Shown here: positions 23,253 through 33,672 of the stretch, in pieces
Layout: every line of letters starts with the position of its first letter
How positions within the stretch are numbered: the stretch's first letter is position 1
NCBI GenBank assembly: GCA_033557835.1
Contig: JAWQRO010000377.1
Span: 1-40,838 of the forward strand
Length of the DNA stretch: 40,838 bases
Origin: Helochares maculicollis
Taxonomy: Eukaryota; Arthropoda; Insecta; Coleoptera; Hydrophilidae
Direction of reading: 5' to 3'
Position numbers and translations under genes: made by a program
Notes under the pieces: model-generated
Told to the model about the DNA's origin: nothing
What the model saw: only the letters and a program-made list of their open reading frames with translations
Databases searched by the model: none

Positions 23253-23888
23253 CTGCATAAGCAAAACATAATGTCAGAATTCACTTTCAAAACTGGGAAT
23301 CGTTTAAACTGTTAGCGTTAGAATCACAAAATGATACGCTCTTGTCACTGTCGTGAACCTTTTTACATAAGAATAGCGTTAGTACTAGAAGACATGGAAT
23401 AAAAAGAGACAAAGAGTGAGACTCTGACACTATGTCTCGCACATGCAGATATCGTTCCAGCGGTACGCAGTCCAATTTTTCACTTTTAATACACTAAATG
23501 CCAACAAAGTTGCGTTTGCTAACACTGTTTTACCGATGTTATTACAAAATTATCATTACCGCAATAACATGTTAACAATTTATTACATGGCGTTTGATAT
23601 GTTTCTGGGAAATGCAATACTAAGCGATACTATATCAGTGCCGTTTTTAAGAAATGAAAACATGTTGTTTCGAACTTCCATCTTCAACAGTAAATAAATA
23701 GCGCAAATAAGTGGTTTTCTTCAGCGTTTCAAAATAAGAATAGAAAAATTGGACAACGCCCCGCTGAACGATGAGAAGCCTTCCTGAAAGCGGCATGCTG
23801 GACTGTTTTAAGAGAGTCACTCAACGTTCCATCTCTTGGAGAGTCTTGTTCTTTGGGGATCACTCTTATGTTACACCAATATAGGTAC
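23253..23888 (-). other. Intron between exons 13 and 14
   Basis: Phase-1 intron of about 640 bases from GTACCT to TTATGCAG. No other exon is recognised. Confidence 0.55.
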
Positions 23889-24038
23889 CTGGAATGTGAC
23901 CTTTCACCAAATCTTTCACATTCGCTTCATTAGAGCTTGAATCATCATCATCGTCATCGCCGTTGGAATCGTCGTCATCATCGTCATCATCGTCGTCGTC
24001 ATCATCATCATCTTCGTCCGAACCAGAGTCCCCATCAC
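23889..24038 (-). CDS. Thioredoxin-array protein, exon 13 (poly-Asp acidic exon)
   Basis: A 150-base exon, phase 1 to 1, bounded by TGTCTTAG and GTACCT. It encodes DGDSGSDE, a run of 15 Asp, SNG, a run of six Asp, then SSSNEANVKDLVKGHIPG. The Asp codons mix GAT and GAC, as in a coding trinucleotide repeat that may vary in length. Such runs resemble the acidic tail of calsequestrin and suggest Ca2+ binding, which is inference. It joins exons 12 and 14 in phase. Confidence 0.75.
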
Positions 24039-24330
24039 CTAAGACACATAATTTTGCAAACATGCAGGCCCATGCAGTCAGATTTATTTGTTATTCAATG
24101 CCACTCCCCGCTGAAGAAAAAAGCAAAAAGCCCCAGGCTTCGCGAAAAATTAAGCCCCTCTGACTTAAAAAAACGATTAACGGGACAAAAATCGTGTTCA
24201 TGAGTGAGGTATTTGAATTGTGCAAGTTATATAACATGTACTGGTGCAAATGAGTTTTTTAGACATTTACACGAAATAATTGGATATTTGATTTTCTTAA
24301 ATAGTGACTAAGTAAAAATTGCATCCTTAC

Positions 24331-24381
24331 TTTTTTGTTCTACAAGCCATTCCAGAACCTTGTCTTCATTTTTAAGATTGC
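24331..24381 (-). CDS. Thioredoxin-array protein, exon 12 (partial half-domain)
   Basis: This 51-base exon encodes NLKNEDKVLEWLVEQK between TTTATAG and GTAAGG, phase 1 on both sides. It is an alternative to the first third of exon 15 (NLLDEAEVLEWMMDQK). It closes repeat 9 but does not start a new repeat; it leads into the poly-Asp exon 13 instead. This is the switch point between long and short forms. Confidence 0.75.
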
Positions 24382-24612
24382 CTATAAAAACATACAGAAT
24401 TATTTACTTCAAATTGCCTTACAACACTTTGATCTTTCAGAAAACTATGACCGTGGACTACAGCACAAATAATGCTATAGTCAGTGTCTTGACCTTATCA
24501 TATAATCTTGAATAATACTCACTGTTACCATTATGCCATAATACATCGATATAATTTAGTTTAATCAATATTCTTAATTACCTATAGATATATAAATCAA
24601 AAGACGCCTTAC

Positions 24613-24835
24613 CATCGTACATTATGGGGACTCCTGTTTCATAGTAGACTAAGGCAGGGAAACTGAATATTCCTAATTCGCTGGCCAACTTCGCATCGTT
24701 AGATTTTACAAACTGAATACCATGTTTATCTGTGTCATCGTCAATAGTCTCCAACTCTTCTAAAATTTGTTGGCAGCTGGCGCTGTCTTCATTGTAGAAG
24801 AACACCGCTAAGTGTTCTACGTCACCGATGAGTAC
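24613..24835 (-). CDS. Thioredoxin-array protein, exon 11 (first half of repeat 9)
   Basis: The exon enters at phase 0, unlike the others, with VLIGDVEHLAVFFYNEDSAS followed by a single Cys in CQQILEELETID. It then encodes IQFVKSNDAKLASELG, FPALVYY and IMYDG, and leaves phase 1 at GTAAGG. It can feed exon 12 or exon 15. With one cysteine at the active-site position it could form a mixed disulfide but not a classical CxxC reaction. Confidence 0.88.
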
Positions 24836-27074
24836 CTATAAAAATAAACATTTTTTTACCTATACAAATAAGTTGTATGAAAAGTATAGATACTTTAAAT
24901 TTCCTAAAAATTATTTTCATCATTAATCATTATAACCGTAGGATCAGCACTACAGATTCATGAGTCAATTCAAAGTATTTTGAGCAGTCGAAGCCGACCC
25001 CTTTGAGCTGTTCTTGGCTTAGTTTGAAGTTTATGTAGAACTATTAAAATCTATCACTATAACAAGAAGGAGTTTTGGTTTTTAGAACAAAATTGCCTGA
25101 CATCTATCAGTTATATGTTAACGATTTAGACAGTAAACTATTCAATGTACCTTTTACATCAGCGAGAAATATTCACAATCATCTTTAATTTTATTTTTAT
25201 ATAAATTGAAGAAATGTGATAACTTAGAGCAAGTAGATTTAAAACTAATTTTGTTGTTGGCCCAGTATTAGTGTTTTTTATTGTTACCTTTAGTTTTACT
25301 ATGAAGATGATGTTTTAGCATAAAAGTTTAGGAAATATACAAAACGATGTAGTGACTTTTGAAAGTTATACTGGAAATATTTGATGAAAGTTCAATCAAT
25401 ATGGTGACTTTAAGATAGTTTTGTGTAAAAAATTCGTGACAATAGTCTTTTTTTCGTGCATATTATATTTTTTCTAGTTAAGGCATTGTACTAATTTTTC
25501 CATACCAAATTCAGGGCGTCGGTAATAAGCTACTTTCTGACTTAGAATTTGAAATGAATACTAATATATATGATAACAATGCAAATGCATTTTCAAGTGT
25601 CTCCAAATAAATTTGCTGTAATATATTTAGAGACACTTTTCTTGAGTCAAGTATTTATAATCATAAATTATAATCAAACAATTCAACAAATTGTTAAAAT
25701 ATAATTTCCTATTTGTTAATAATTTACACATTATATTTGAAATTTTAAATAAAACATTGCTTCAACAGCTAGAAAACTGAAAATTTTCAAAGATAGCTAA
25801 TAATATTTTTGTAAAAATTTCTTAAAAACACAAGATAAGTGTATAGGAAAAAATTAAACAAGAATGTTATAAAATATTGCTTTTTATGGATAACGGAAAA
25901 ATGGAAGAAAATGGAGAGTTCTGTAAGAAAGAATAAAATAAAAGCAACATGATTACAAGAAAATACATAGAAAAATTGCACATAAATCTTAACAAGGGTA
26001 TAAACAGAAGGAAAGAAATAATATAAAGAAGAACTAAAACCAATATTCAACAATGCATAATGCGAGTAATTCGAATATAGTGCTAGAGAAAAATGATTAT
26101 GACAACAGCCACAATAGAAACAAAATAATCTATACGGCCGACATCCTAAAAAACCGATTTAAGAGAAAAATTATGGTATATAACAATTATGAATTTAAAA
26201 CAAATTTGAATTCAGAGAGAAAATATCACTATTGAATCAGTTAGTAGCTTTTAAAAAATGAGTAACTTCTATATAACATTCTATTCTACGTGGTCTTCAA
26301 AGACTTTAAGCAAGCGTGAAGTCGGTAAAACGAAGAAGATCACTTGACAGCTCACTGTAATGCAAATGTGTGCAATTTTGAATACGTAAGCTGGTAGAAA
26401 AATGTTTACAATCAAATTCTGGAAAAATAAGTACATAAAATTATAGTTAAAAAAGGATATACTAACACAATTTTCTGTTGACCCACAAAGTAACGAAAAA
26501 CACAATATATTGTGATACCAATCTTTACACAGCAACTATCTTTATAATTTGTAAAACCGGTAAATCGAGTTTTAAACATAAATATAGATTTAATATTATT
26601 AAACAGTACATTTTGATAATAGCTTTTAACATTGTAATTATTCAGAAATCAAACTAAAAAGTTTGTATAAACTTTAAACATATAAATCTAAAAGACATTT
26701 AAAAATAATTAACATTTGCCAAGAATAAGGCTTCTATTTGAACAAACTTATCCGTGTAAAATGTGTTTCTTAGTCTTCTTTCAACGCATCTAAATTCTAA
26801 ATCAAAAACGTTGAAATTTTGACGTAATTTATCCTGCATTTTTTAACTAATAGCTCTTATTTGTTATGAACAATGAAAACATAACACTAGTCAAACACTA
26901 AAGACCTAATTCGCTCATTTTGGTTTAGTGCAAAAATTACAATATTAAAAGATACGAAAAAAGCTTCTATTAAACTTAAAAATTAGCGAATAATTCTTTC
27001 ATGAATTTATGAAAATTAGCTAACATTTGGAGGTTACAGTTTTGCTAAAATATGTCTACTTTAATAGTTTTTAC
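24836..27074 (-). other. Intron 10/11 of the thioredoxin-array gene
   Basis: A 2.2-kb intron and the only phase-0 one in the gene. It is AT-rich with no exon or repeat I can name. ORFs near 25787-26535 show no motif. Confidence 0.7.
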
Positions 27075-27355
27075 CTGCAAAGTCTTTCTATCAACACTTT
27101 CAATAACATCTGGTGCAGATTCGCGCAAATCCAGAACCCAATCCAAGATGGCTTCCTCGTGCATCAAATCTCCCGTATATATTGTCCTAAATCTGTTTCT
27201 ATAGAAGACCAAAGTTGGCAAATCATCCAAATCGTACTCCTTCTCAATGTTATCATCAGAAGTTTTCACGAAATCAATATCTTTTTCTTCGCATTCGTCA
27301 TCGATATTTTCCAGCTCTTGCAAAATCTTCTGCGCCTTCTTATCACCTTCTTCAT
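27075..27355 (-). CDS. Thioredoxin-array protein, exon 10 (repeat 8, no CxxC)
   Basis: Begins YEEGDKKAQKILQELENID, with no active-site cysteines but a Cys in IDDEC. It continues DFVKTSDDNIEKEYDL, LPTLVFY, TIYTGDL and LDWVL. It ends inside the first helix of repeat 9 (DRKTLQ) at a GTAAAA donor, phase 0, joining VLIGDVEHLAVFFY of exon 11. Confidence 0.88.
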
Positions 27356-27414
27356 CTAAAAACAAATGATTAGTTTTTAAAATGTTTTCTAAGTTTTTTG
27401 CCGTGGGAACTCAC

Positions 27415-28059
27415 AGAAAAATACTACAACATATTCGTTTTCCGTCAAGATTTTATCCAACATTTTTGCGTTGACTTCTTCGATCCTGTCGGGGATTTCT
27501 AAAGTATCTTCATCAGTTAACCATGCCAGGACTTCATCTTCATCTCCAATATCTCCAGCGTATATGAGAGGCTCCTTATTTCTGAAGAATACCAATTTAG
27601 GGAAGGTTTTGATACCGTGTTTCTTAGCCAGCGTCAAATCTTCGGTTGTCACGAAAATTATTCCAGTCTCATCCAATTCATCATCGATGTTCTCTAGCTC
27701 TTCTAAGATGTCATCGCATTCCTCGCCTTCTTCGCATTTTCCACTGAAATAAACCACAACATATTCGTGTTCTTCAATAAGGTCATCAAGAATTTCATCG
27801 GTAACTTCTTCGATGGTGGCGCTATTTTTCTGTTCAATGAGCCACTGAAGCACTTCTTCTTCGTTCATCAGCTCGCCTTCATACAAAGAAGGAATCTTAT
27901 CTTCAAAGTAAACTAATGTAGGGAGATGATCTATTCCGAATTCTTTGGCTTCAGCGTCGTTGTCAATCCTCACGATAACAATTCCTTCCTTCTCGAGCTC
28001 ATCGTCGATGTTTTCGAGCTCGTTTAAAACTCGTATATCTTGTTTATCGTCCTTATCAT
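27415..28059 (-). CDS. Thioredoxin-array protein, exon 9 (repeats 6 and 7)
   Basis: A 645-base exon with two repeats fused without an intron. Repeat 6 begins YDKDDKQDIRVLNELENID (no cysteines) with LPTLVYF and SLYEGEL. Repeat 7 begins VVVYFSGKCEEGEECDDILE, with two cysteines spaced CX5C instead of CX2C, then FVTTEDLTLAKKHG, FPKLVFF and LIYAGDI. It ends YVVVFF at GTGAGT. The whole exon is strongly acidic. Confidence 0.92.
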
Positions 28060-28131
28060 CTGAAAAGCAAATATAGTTATTATTTTACTTAATGTTGTAG
28101 TTGTGTTAAATAATAGGTATTAGTAACTCAC

Positions 28132-28446
28132 AGAAAAGCACGGCCAAATATTGAGTTTTTTCGATAAGTTGGTCCATCATTTCATCGGTAATATCTGGGA
28201 TTTCTGAGTGTCTTTTCTGGTGCAAAAGCCAACCGAGCAATTCGTCTTCCTTCATTAAATCACCTTCGTAGAGATGTGGAATCCTGCGCTCGAAGAAGAC
28301 TAAGCTGGGGATGACGTCGATACCGTATTCTTTAGCCTCGTTGTCGTCATCGATTTTCACGAAGGCGATGTCGTTTTGGTCGCATTCATCGTCGATATTT
28401 TCTAGCTCGGCTAAAATTTTCTGGCTCTTCTTTTGGTCTTTATCAT
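28132..28446 (-). CDS. Thioredoxin-array protein, exon 8 (repeat 5, no CxxC)
   Basis: A 315-base whole-repeat exon: YDKDQKKSQKILAELENID, FVKIDDDNEAKEYGID, IPSLVFF and HLYEGDL, ending QYLAVLF at GTGAGT. No active-site cysteines. It has the same length as exons 6 and 7 and is similar throughout, so it is a tandem exon duplicate. Confidence 0.92.
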
Positions 28447-28644
28447 CTAGGAAGCAAAGTAAAGTTAGTATTGGCATGTAATATATAGCAGCAATCGGCA
28501 CATGAGAAAAGTATAATAGCTGAAACATTTTTAATATCTGTATTTCTAACCGCAGTTAATTTAAGGCCAAATGAAATATCTTCAAATTAAATATTAAATA
28601 ACAACTTGAATGTGTTTTTTAAAATGCCAGTGAGATAAACTTAC

Positions 28645-28959
28645 AGAAAAGTACAGCAACATATTGCTTCTTATCAATGATTATATCAAGCATTTCATCG
28701 TTGATGTCTTCGATTTCATCGCTTTTTTGTTGATGTTCTAACCATTTCAAGACTTTTTCTTCGTCTTCTAAATTGCCTTCATACATTGTAGGAATTCCGC
28801 ATTCGAAGTACACCAACGATGGGATCTTCTCAATACCGTATTCTTTAGCCTCGTCGTCGTCATCAATCTTAACAAAGACGATGCCGAGCTTGTCGCATTC
28901 GTCATCGATATTTTCCAGTTCGTTGAGGACCTTCTGACTCTTACGATCATCATCATCAT
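28645..28959 (-). CDS. Thioredoxin-array protein, exon 7 (repeat 4, no CxxC)
   Basis: A 315-base whole-repeat exon: YDDDDRKSQKVLNELENID, FVKIDDDDEAKEYGIE, IPSLVYF and TMYEGNL, ending QYVAVLF at GTAAGT. The active-site cysteines are replaced by an Asp/Lys loop. The closest relative in the window is exon 8. Confidence 0.92.
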
Positions 28960-29124
28960 CTTAGAACAAAACTCGTTATTCATATTTTACACATCACATT
29001 TCGATAATTCAAATCGCATATATTGACAAAAAAACTTAAATAATTAATCTTTTGGCTTAGAAATATGATTTTTAACTTTTTAAAACGTTTTAAATGATTA
29101 TAAAATTGATATTATGAAACTTAC

Positions 29125-29439
29125 AGAAAAGGACAGCAAGGAATTTGCTAGTCTTGATGAGTTTATCTAACATTTCGTCAGTCACGTCCTCGATTTCGTC
29201 CTTCTCTAGTTGCTGCACTAACCATTCGAGGAATTCTTCTTCGTTTTCCAAGTCGCCATCGTAGAGATTGGGGATACCTTTTTCGAAATAAACCACAGCT
29301 GGACGTTGGTCGATACCAAAATCATCAGCGGCTTCTTCATCGTCGATTTTCACAAATTGAATACCGTGTTTGTCGCAATCGTCGTCGATTTTCTCTAACT
29401 CTTCTAATACTTCCATATTGTCCTCATCTCCATGGTCAT
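29125..29439 (-). CDS. Thioredoxin-array protein, exon 6 (repeat 3, no CxxC)
   Basis: A 315-base whole-repeat exon: YDHGDEDNMEVLEELEKID, IQFVKIDDEEAADDFG, RPAVVYF and NLYDGDL, ending KFLAVLF at GTAAGT. It has no CxxC but a Cys in IDDDC. It is joined from exon 5 by the usual T|AT Tyr codon. Confidence 0.92.
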
Positions 29440-30259
29440 CTACAGAATCGAAACATTACAAATTTCTTTTATTGACTGTATTGGCCAGTCAATCATTTTA
29501 GAGTCCAAAAAACAGATTCTAGCAAGAATTTTCTCATAATGAGAAATTAACTTCAAAGAGGATTGCATAATTGTATCGATTGTATTTTAATGAAGATTGG
29601 TTTCGTGCGTTGCTGCCCAGATATCAGATGATTCCTTTGCCCTAAATTTCCATAGAATAAATTTAGTTCACAATATTTCCAAAGTAATTTAGTCCCAGTG
29701 AAATTTAAAGGTATGCATTACATAGCTCTTACGTATATAATTTATTTATCATAGTACCGCAATAATACTTGAGACTTTTTAAAGATCAAAGAAAAGCGTA
29801 CTCTTGAGATTCCTATGTGCATATGAGTCGTCTCTTTTTTAAATGAAATAGATTTGATAGACAATTACCTTGATAACTATTTACTTGTAAAACTGCTCAC
29901 TCTGCTTACTAAAAGCACAATATTTGTATTTTAGCAAAGGAAATAATTAGGTTTGGTATAAAAATGAATTTTATTGCGCTTCATTTATCTTAAAAAATAT
30001 TTGGAGTATGTTGTATAAAAATCATTTTTGTGAACCAATCTTTTTGCACATAATACAACTCTTGAAATATGAATTTATAAAGCTAGCAGCGCATCAAAAA
30101 GATAAAAGTCTAAGTTTGAATAATCAATTTTTACCTGTATAAAAAATAGACTGCAGGATTTATTTTTAACGTCAAAAAATTGAACATGCAAGATATCCTT
30201 GTTTTAGATTCCAAATAGACAAAACCAGAACATAAATGAAATCAAGTATTATGACTTAC
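29440..30259 (-). other. Intron 5/6 of the thioredoxin-array gene
   Basis: Phase-1 intron of 820 bases, AT-rich. Nothing else is recognised. Confidence 0.75.
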
Positions 30260-30403
30260 AAAACAAGACTACTAAGTTATCAACGCTGCTGATCAGAGTC
30301 TGTAGAGTTTTGGATGTGACGTCTTCGATGACATCTTCTTCATCACCTGTACTTTTGTGTTGAACCAACCATTCCAGCACGTCTTCTTCTTTTGTCAGCT
30401 CAT
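30260..30403 (-). CDS. Thioredoxin-array protein, exon 5 (second half of repeat 2, first strand of repeat 3)
   Basis: A 144-base half-domain exon encodes ELTKEEDVLEWLVQHKSTGD, then IEDVTSKTLQTLISS and NLVVLF before GTAAGT. It enters through A|AT (Asn) from exon 4, where the other repeats have Gly. It is phase 1 on both sides. Confidence 0.87.
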
Positions 30404-30514
30404 CTAAACAAAGTATTTGTTTGTTTTAAATTCAACCATTCACATTAGACTTCGTTCTAAGTTTTTATTCTAAGTATCGAATAAAAAAGGCAGGAAATTA
30501 ATAAAAGGGCTTAC

Positions 30515-30697
30515 TTTCATATATGATTGGAATTTGATGGCGGTAGTAAACAAGAGCTGGTAAATGTCCCAAGTTATATTCTTCGGCCAGAGACTCATCG
30601 TTGATCTTTACGAATCCAATTCCAAGCTGGTCGGCTTCATCGTCGATGTTTTCTAGTTCTTGCAGAACCTTTGAGCATTTCTTGCATTCGGGCTTAT
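30515..30697 (-). CDS. Thioredoxin-array protein, exon 4 (first half of repeat 2, CKKC)
   Basis: A 183-base half-domain exon begins KPECKKCSKVLQELENID, a CxxC active site with a basic interior. It continues IGFVKINDESLAEEYN, LPALVYY and IIYE, and ends at GTAAGC, phase 1. It is the same length as exon 2, with which it is paralogous. Confidence 0.9.
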
Positions 30698-31869
30698 CTA
30701 CACACACCAGTTGGTGATTATGCAAAATAGTCAAAAATCACAACATAAGTACGTCATGCATTTCCTATGGTGCGTGTTAATATCGTTTATGGTCACATTT
30801 TGTATAATGTGCATGAATGTCATTAATAAGTGTTCATATCTATTTCTACGCCAAACATAAACAAAATTTAAAAGAGAATTGGAGGTTTTCTAAATGAACC
30901 TTAGATCTACTTATTGTAATAATCTTAGACCTAAGCTCAATTTGAAAAATCCCAGTTGGAAATAGAATGTCTAAGTAATTCAACGTTCCCATTGAAATAG
31001 GTACATAGATGTATATAAAGAAAGAATTTGGCAAACTCCCCGAATAGAGTTGTACGTGTACATTTAAGCATCCAGAAGCTGGGAATTTACGGTCTTTTAA
31101 ATTTAGTTCAGGGTCGGAAGAATGGGGCTGCAACTAAATTTATTGTGAGTGTAGTTTATATTGGATCTAATGCACGCTATAAAATAATATACAGACATAA
31201 AATTGGTGTTATTTTAGAGTGCAGTAGAAGGTGATTGGAAATGTGTTAAGTAGAAGTGTTATCTATAAAGTTTTCTGGCATGCGTACTATTTTTCGACAA
31301 CATCGACTAAATATCATCTACATAAATTCTCAAAAAACAGACGAGCAGCTATGTGGTTACTTACTGCTTCCTTTGGAGCAAGTTTCAGTGTCGGGACCTG
31401 TAACATGGCCACACCACACCTTCTTTATTATTTACACCATTGTTAGGCACATGTACACGATTATAACATTTAAAAAAATGACTACAAAATTAAATAATAC
31501 TAATTTATATTACTGGATTAATACGTTAAAATTTCTACGCTAGTGTTTTCATAAGTATATTATTTTGTAATGCCTGTGTGGTAATGAATTAAATATTTGC
31601 ATTACTTCCGAAATTTAAATCGGGTCTATTTTCGTACCCCATAAAAGTAATGGATTCGCCGAGTGTAAACAAATGCATGTTTGAAATCAGTTTTGATGAA
31701 GCATCTGGTGAACTAACCTGAATACAATTTATGAACTCATATACAAATTTGAGTGTAGAGACAACACACCTACGCATTTTTCTACGGCGCGTCACTAGGA
31801 TTTTCGAAAATACACACTATTTATGTAAACCAGAGATAATATAATCTGAGAGTAAAGAGATGAACTTAC
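30698..31869 (-). other. Intron 3/4 of the thioredoxin-array gene
   Basis: About 1.2 kb, phase 1. Several short ORFs occur on both strands but none has a recognisable motif or splice support. Confidence 0.65.
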
Positions 31870-32010
31870 AAAATAGGACGGCTACGAACTCGGTTTCTTG
31901 GACGATCTTTTCCAAAATTCTGGCGTTTACCTCTTCTATTCTGTCGGGTAAGTCCATGGCTTCTAGACTTGTCAGGAAGTCTAGAACGTTTTCTTCGTCC
32001 ATTAGGTCAC
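31870..32010 (-). CDS. Thioredoxin-array protein, exon 3 (second half of repeat 1, first strand of repeat 2)
   Basis: A 141-base half-domain exon encodes GDLMDEENVLDFLTSLEAM, then DRIEEVNARILEKIV and EFVAVLF before GTAAGT. It joins IIYEG of exon 2 through G|GT. Both sides are phase 1. Confidence 0.88.
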
Positions 32011-32681
32011 CTAGAAAAAGATTTAGAGATGATGACTTCCGGGCTTCGAAACATTTCCCAAGTTGACATTTTTTACAAAGGTACATATTTAAATAAAATT
32101 CCAATTCACTAGAACGAATGTATCATTAAAACTGGAACATTAAATTAAATAAAGAATAATATAACAAATGAAAATTAATACCCAAGTTAGAAAGGAAATC
32201 AAAGTTCTCAACTCAATAACCAGTTAAATTATGGCGTCTGCAGTATTTAGAATTGAATTTAAATTATCTTTTTGTAATTATAGTGTTGATACTGTTCAAT
32301 AATCATGAATCATTATCAATCAAATAAAGTATTTTGATACACTAAATTTTTTTATTTAGCAACACCTAAGAGATGCAAAGTATCTGCATAAATAATAAAT
32401 TAAAAAATGAAATTGCAAGCTATACAATAAACATAAGAATGTGAGTGTGAAATTAGTAGAGTGCAGTATATAGACAATTTTAAGACAAAATAGATTTAAA
32501 GCTTAGCTTTAGAAAACACATCATTCTTAATAACGTAATATCTAAGTAGAGTATATTGTATTTTTTTATCTTCTCGCTTATTTTCGACATGTTAAAATTG
32601 GTCTATAGAACTACAAGAGAACTACTATGAGAATGAATATGGAGTCTACATTTACAAACAACTACGTCGTTGCAAAACAAT

Positions 32682-32785
32682 GTTTTTCTTTTGCAAAGTT
32701 TCATACAGAAATCTTCAAATTTATCTGTTCAACTCAATGACGTAATAGCACTGTTGTGAAAAATCAAAGAATGATTAGATATGGT
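32682..32785 (+). repeat. Inverted repeat, arm 1
   Basis: This arm of about 104 bases matches the reverse complement of 33571-33672. It includes near-identical blocks AAAGTTTCATACAGAAATCT and GCACTGTTGTGAAAAATC plus AAAGAATGAT-AGATATGG, with divergence in the middle. The arms are about 780 bases apart. They may be opposite copies of a dispersed element or ends of a decayed DNA transposon. Confidence 0.75.
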
Positions 32786-33570
32786 TGAGAGCCCATGGGC
32801 AAATACAGAAACTATATTTTACCCTAGAAACACTTTCTATTTTATTTGTTTATGAGAAAAATTAAACACTTTACATAATGCGTCCTCGGATCATTGGCTA
32901 ATACCAAGAGCAGCTGAATTGTCACATATGTGCTATATACATGTACATGTAAATGTAGAGTGGAAATAAAAATCAATAATAAATATAAAATACATTTCCG
33001 GTAGATATGTTATTTTTTTAATTATGTACATATACCTTAGAAATATGGCAGAATACAATAAGAATTTAGTCTACTCAGAAGAGAAAATAAGGACTTACAA
33101 ACCTAAAACAAAGGATTATAATACATTACAGAAGAGCAAAAGATGAGAGTGGACATCCCATCAAAAGCAGAAAATAAATGATTTATACAAAGCAGGGCAG
33201 ATGTAACAAATGAAACAAAAATAAAAATGGAAGAAAAGGTAAAAGAACGGAAGAGTAAGCTTCAAATAATAGTCGAAATGAATGCCTCAGAGATAACAAG
33301 CTTATGAGACAAAATACTAATAAAAACTAATTGAACTTAAATCATGAAATCAAATAGTAAAAATATTTATAGGCTCATAAAACCAGAGGAAAATATTCTG
33401 CTAAATTTATTATCTTAACCTGGATAGAATATAAATAGAATATAAATAAATAAATAAAGCAAGTTGTCTTCTTTTTTTACAGGAGCTCTAAGTGAAGTGA
33501 TTGGATATATGGCTTCAGGAGCTCAATATTCTGAGACTTCTAACAATACCAACGATTGGCACAAATTACC

Positions 33571-33672
33571 ACCATATCTGATCATTCTTTGATTTTTCAC
33601 AACAGTGCTCTTACATAATGGAATCGACAAAAAAATTTGCAGATTTCTGTATGAAACTTTAGAAAAGAAAAG
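33571..33672 (-). repeat. Inverted repeat, arm 2
   Basis: Reverse-complement partner of 32682-32785. On the minus strand it reads weakly as protein (KVSYRNLQIF, STVVKNQRMIRYGG), which could be a remnant of a transposase or cellular gene. I do not recognise a family. Confidence 0.72.

Noticed and set aside
23937..24203. Plus-strand His- and Ser-rich ORFs
   Set aside because: They are the other frames of the GAT/GAC run in exon 13; the repeat produces them automatically.
26281..26535. Possible extra exon in intron 10/11
   Set aside because: The translation lacks every thioredoxin-repeat hallmark (no IDD, FVK or cis-Pro block) and has no fitting splice phase.
31817..32104. CKKC-like stretch upstream of exon 3 in the same frame
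   Set aside because: LCKKCQLGKC lies in intron sequence before a clear CTAG acceptor; the conserved protein begins only after it.
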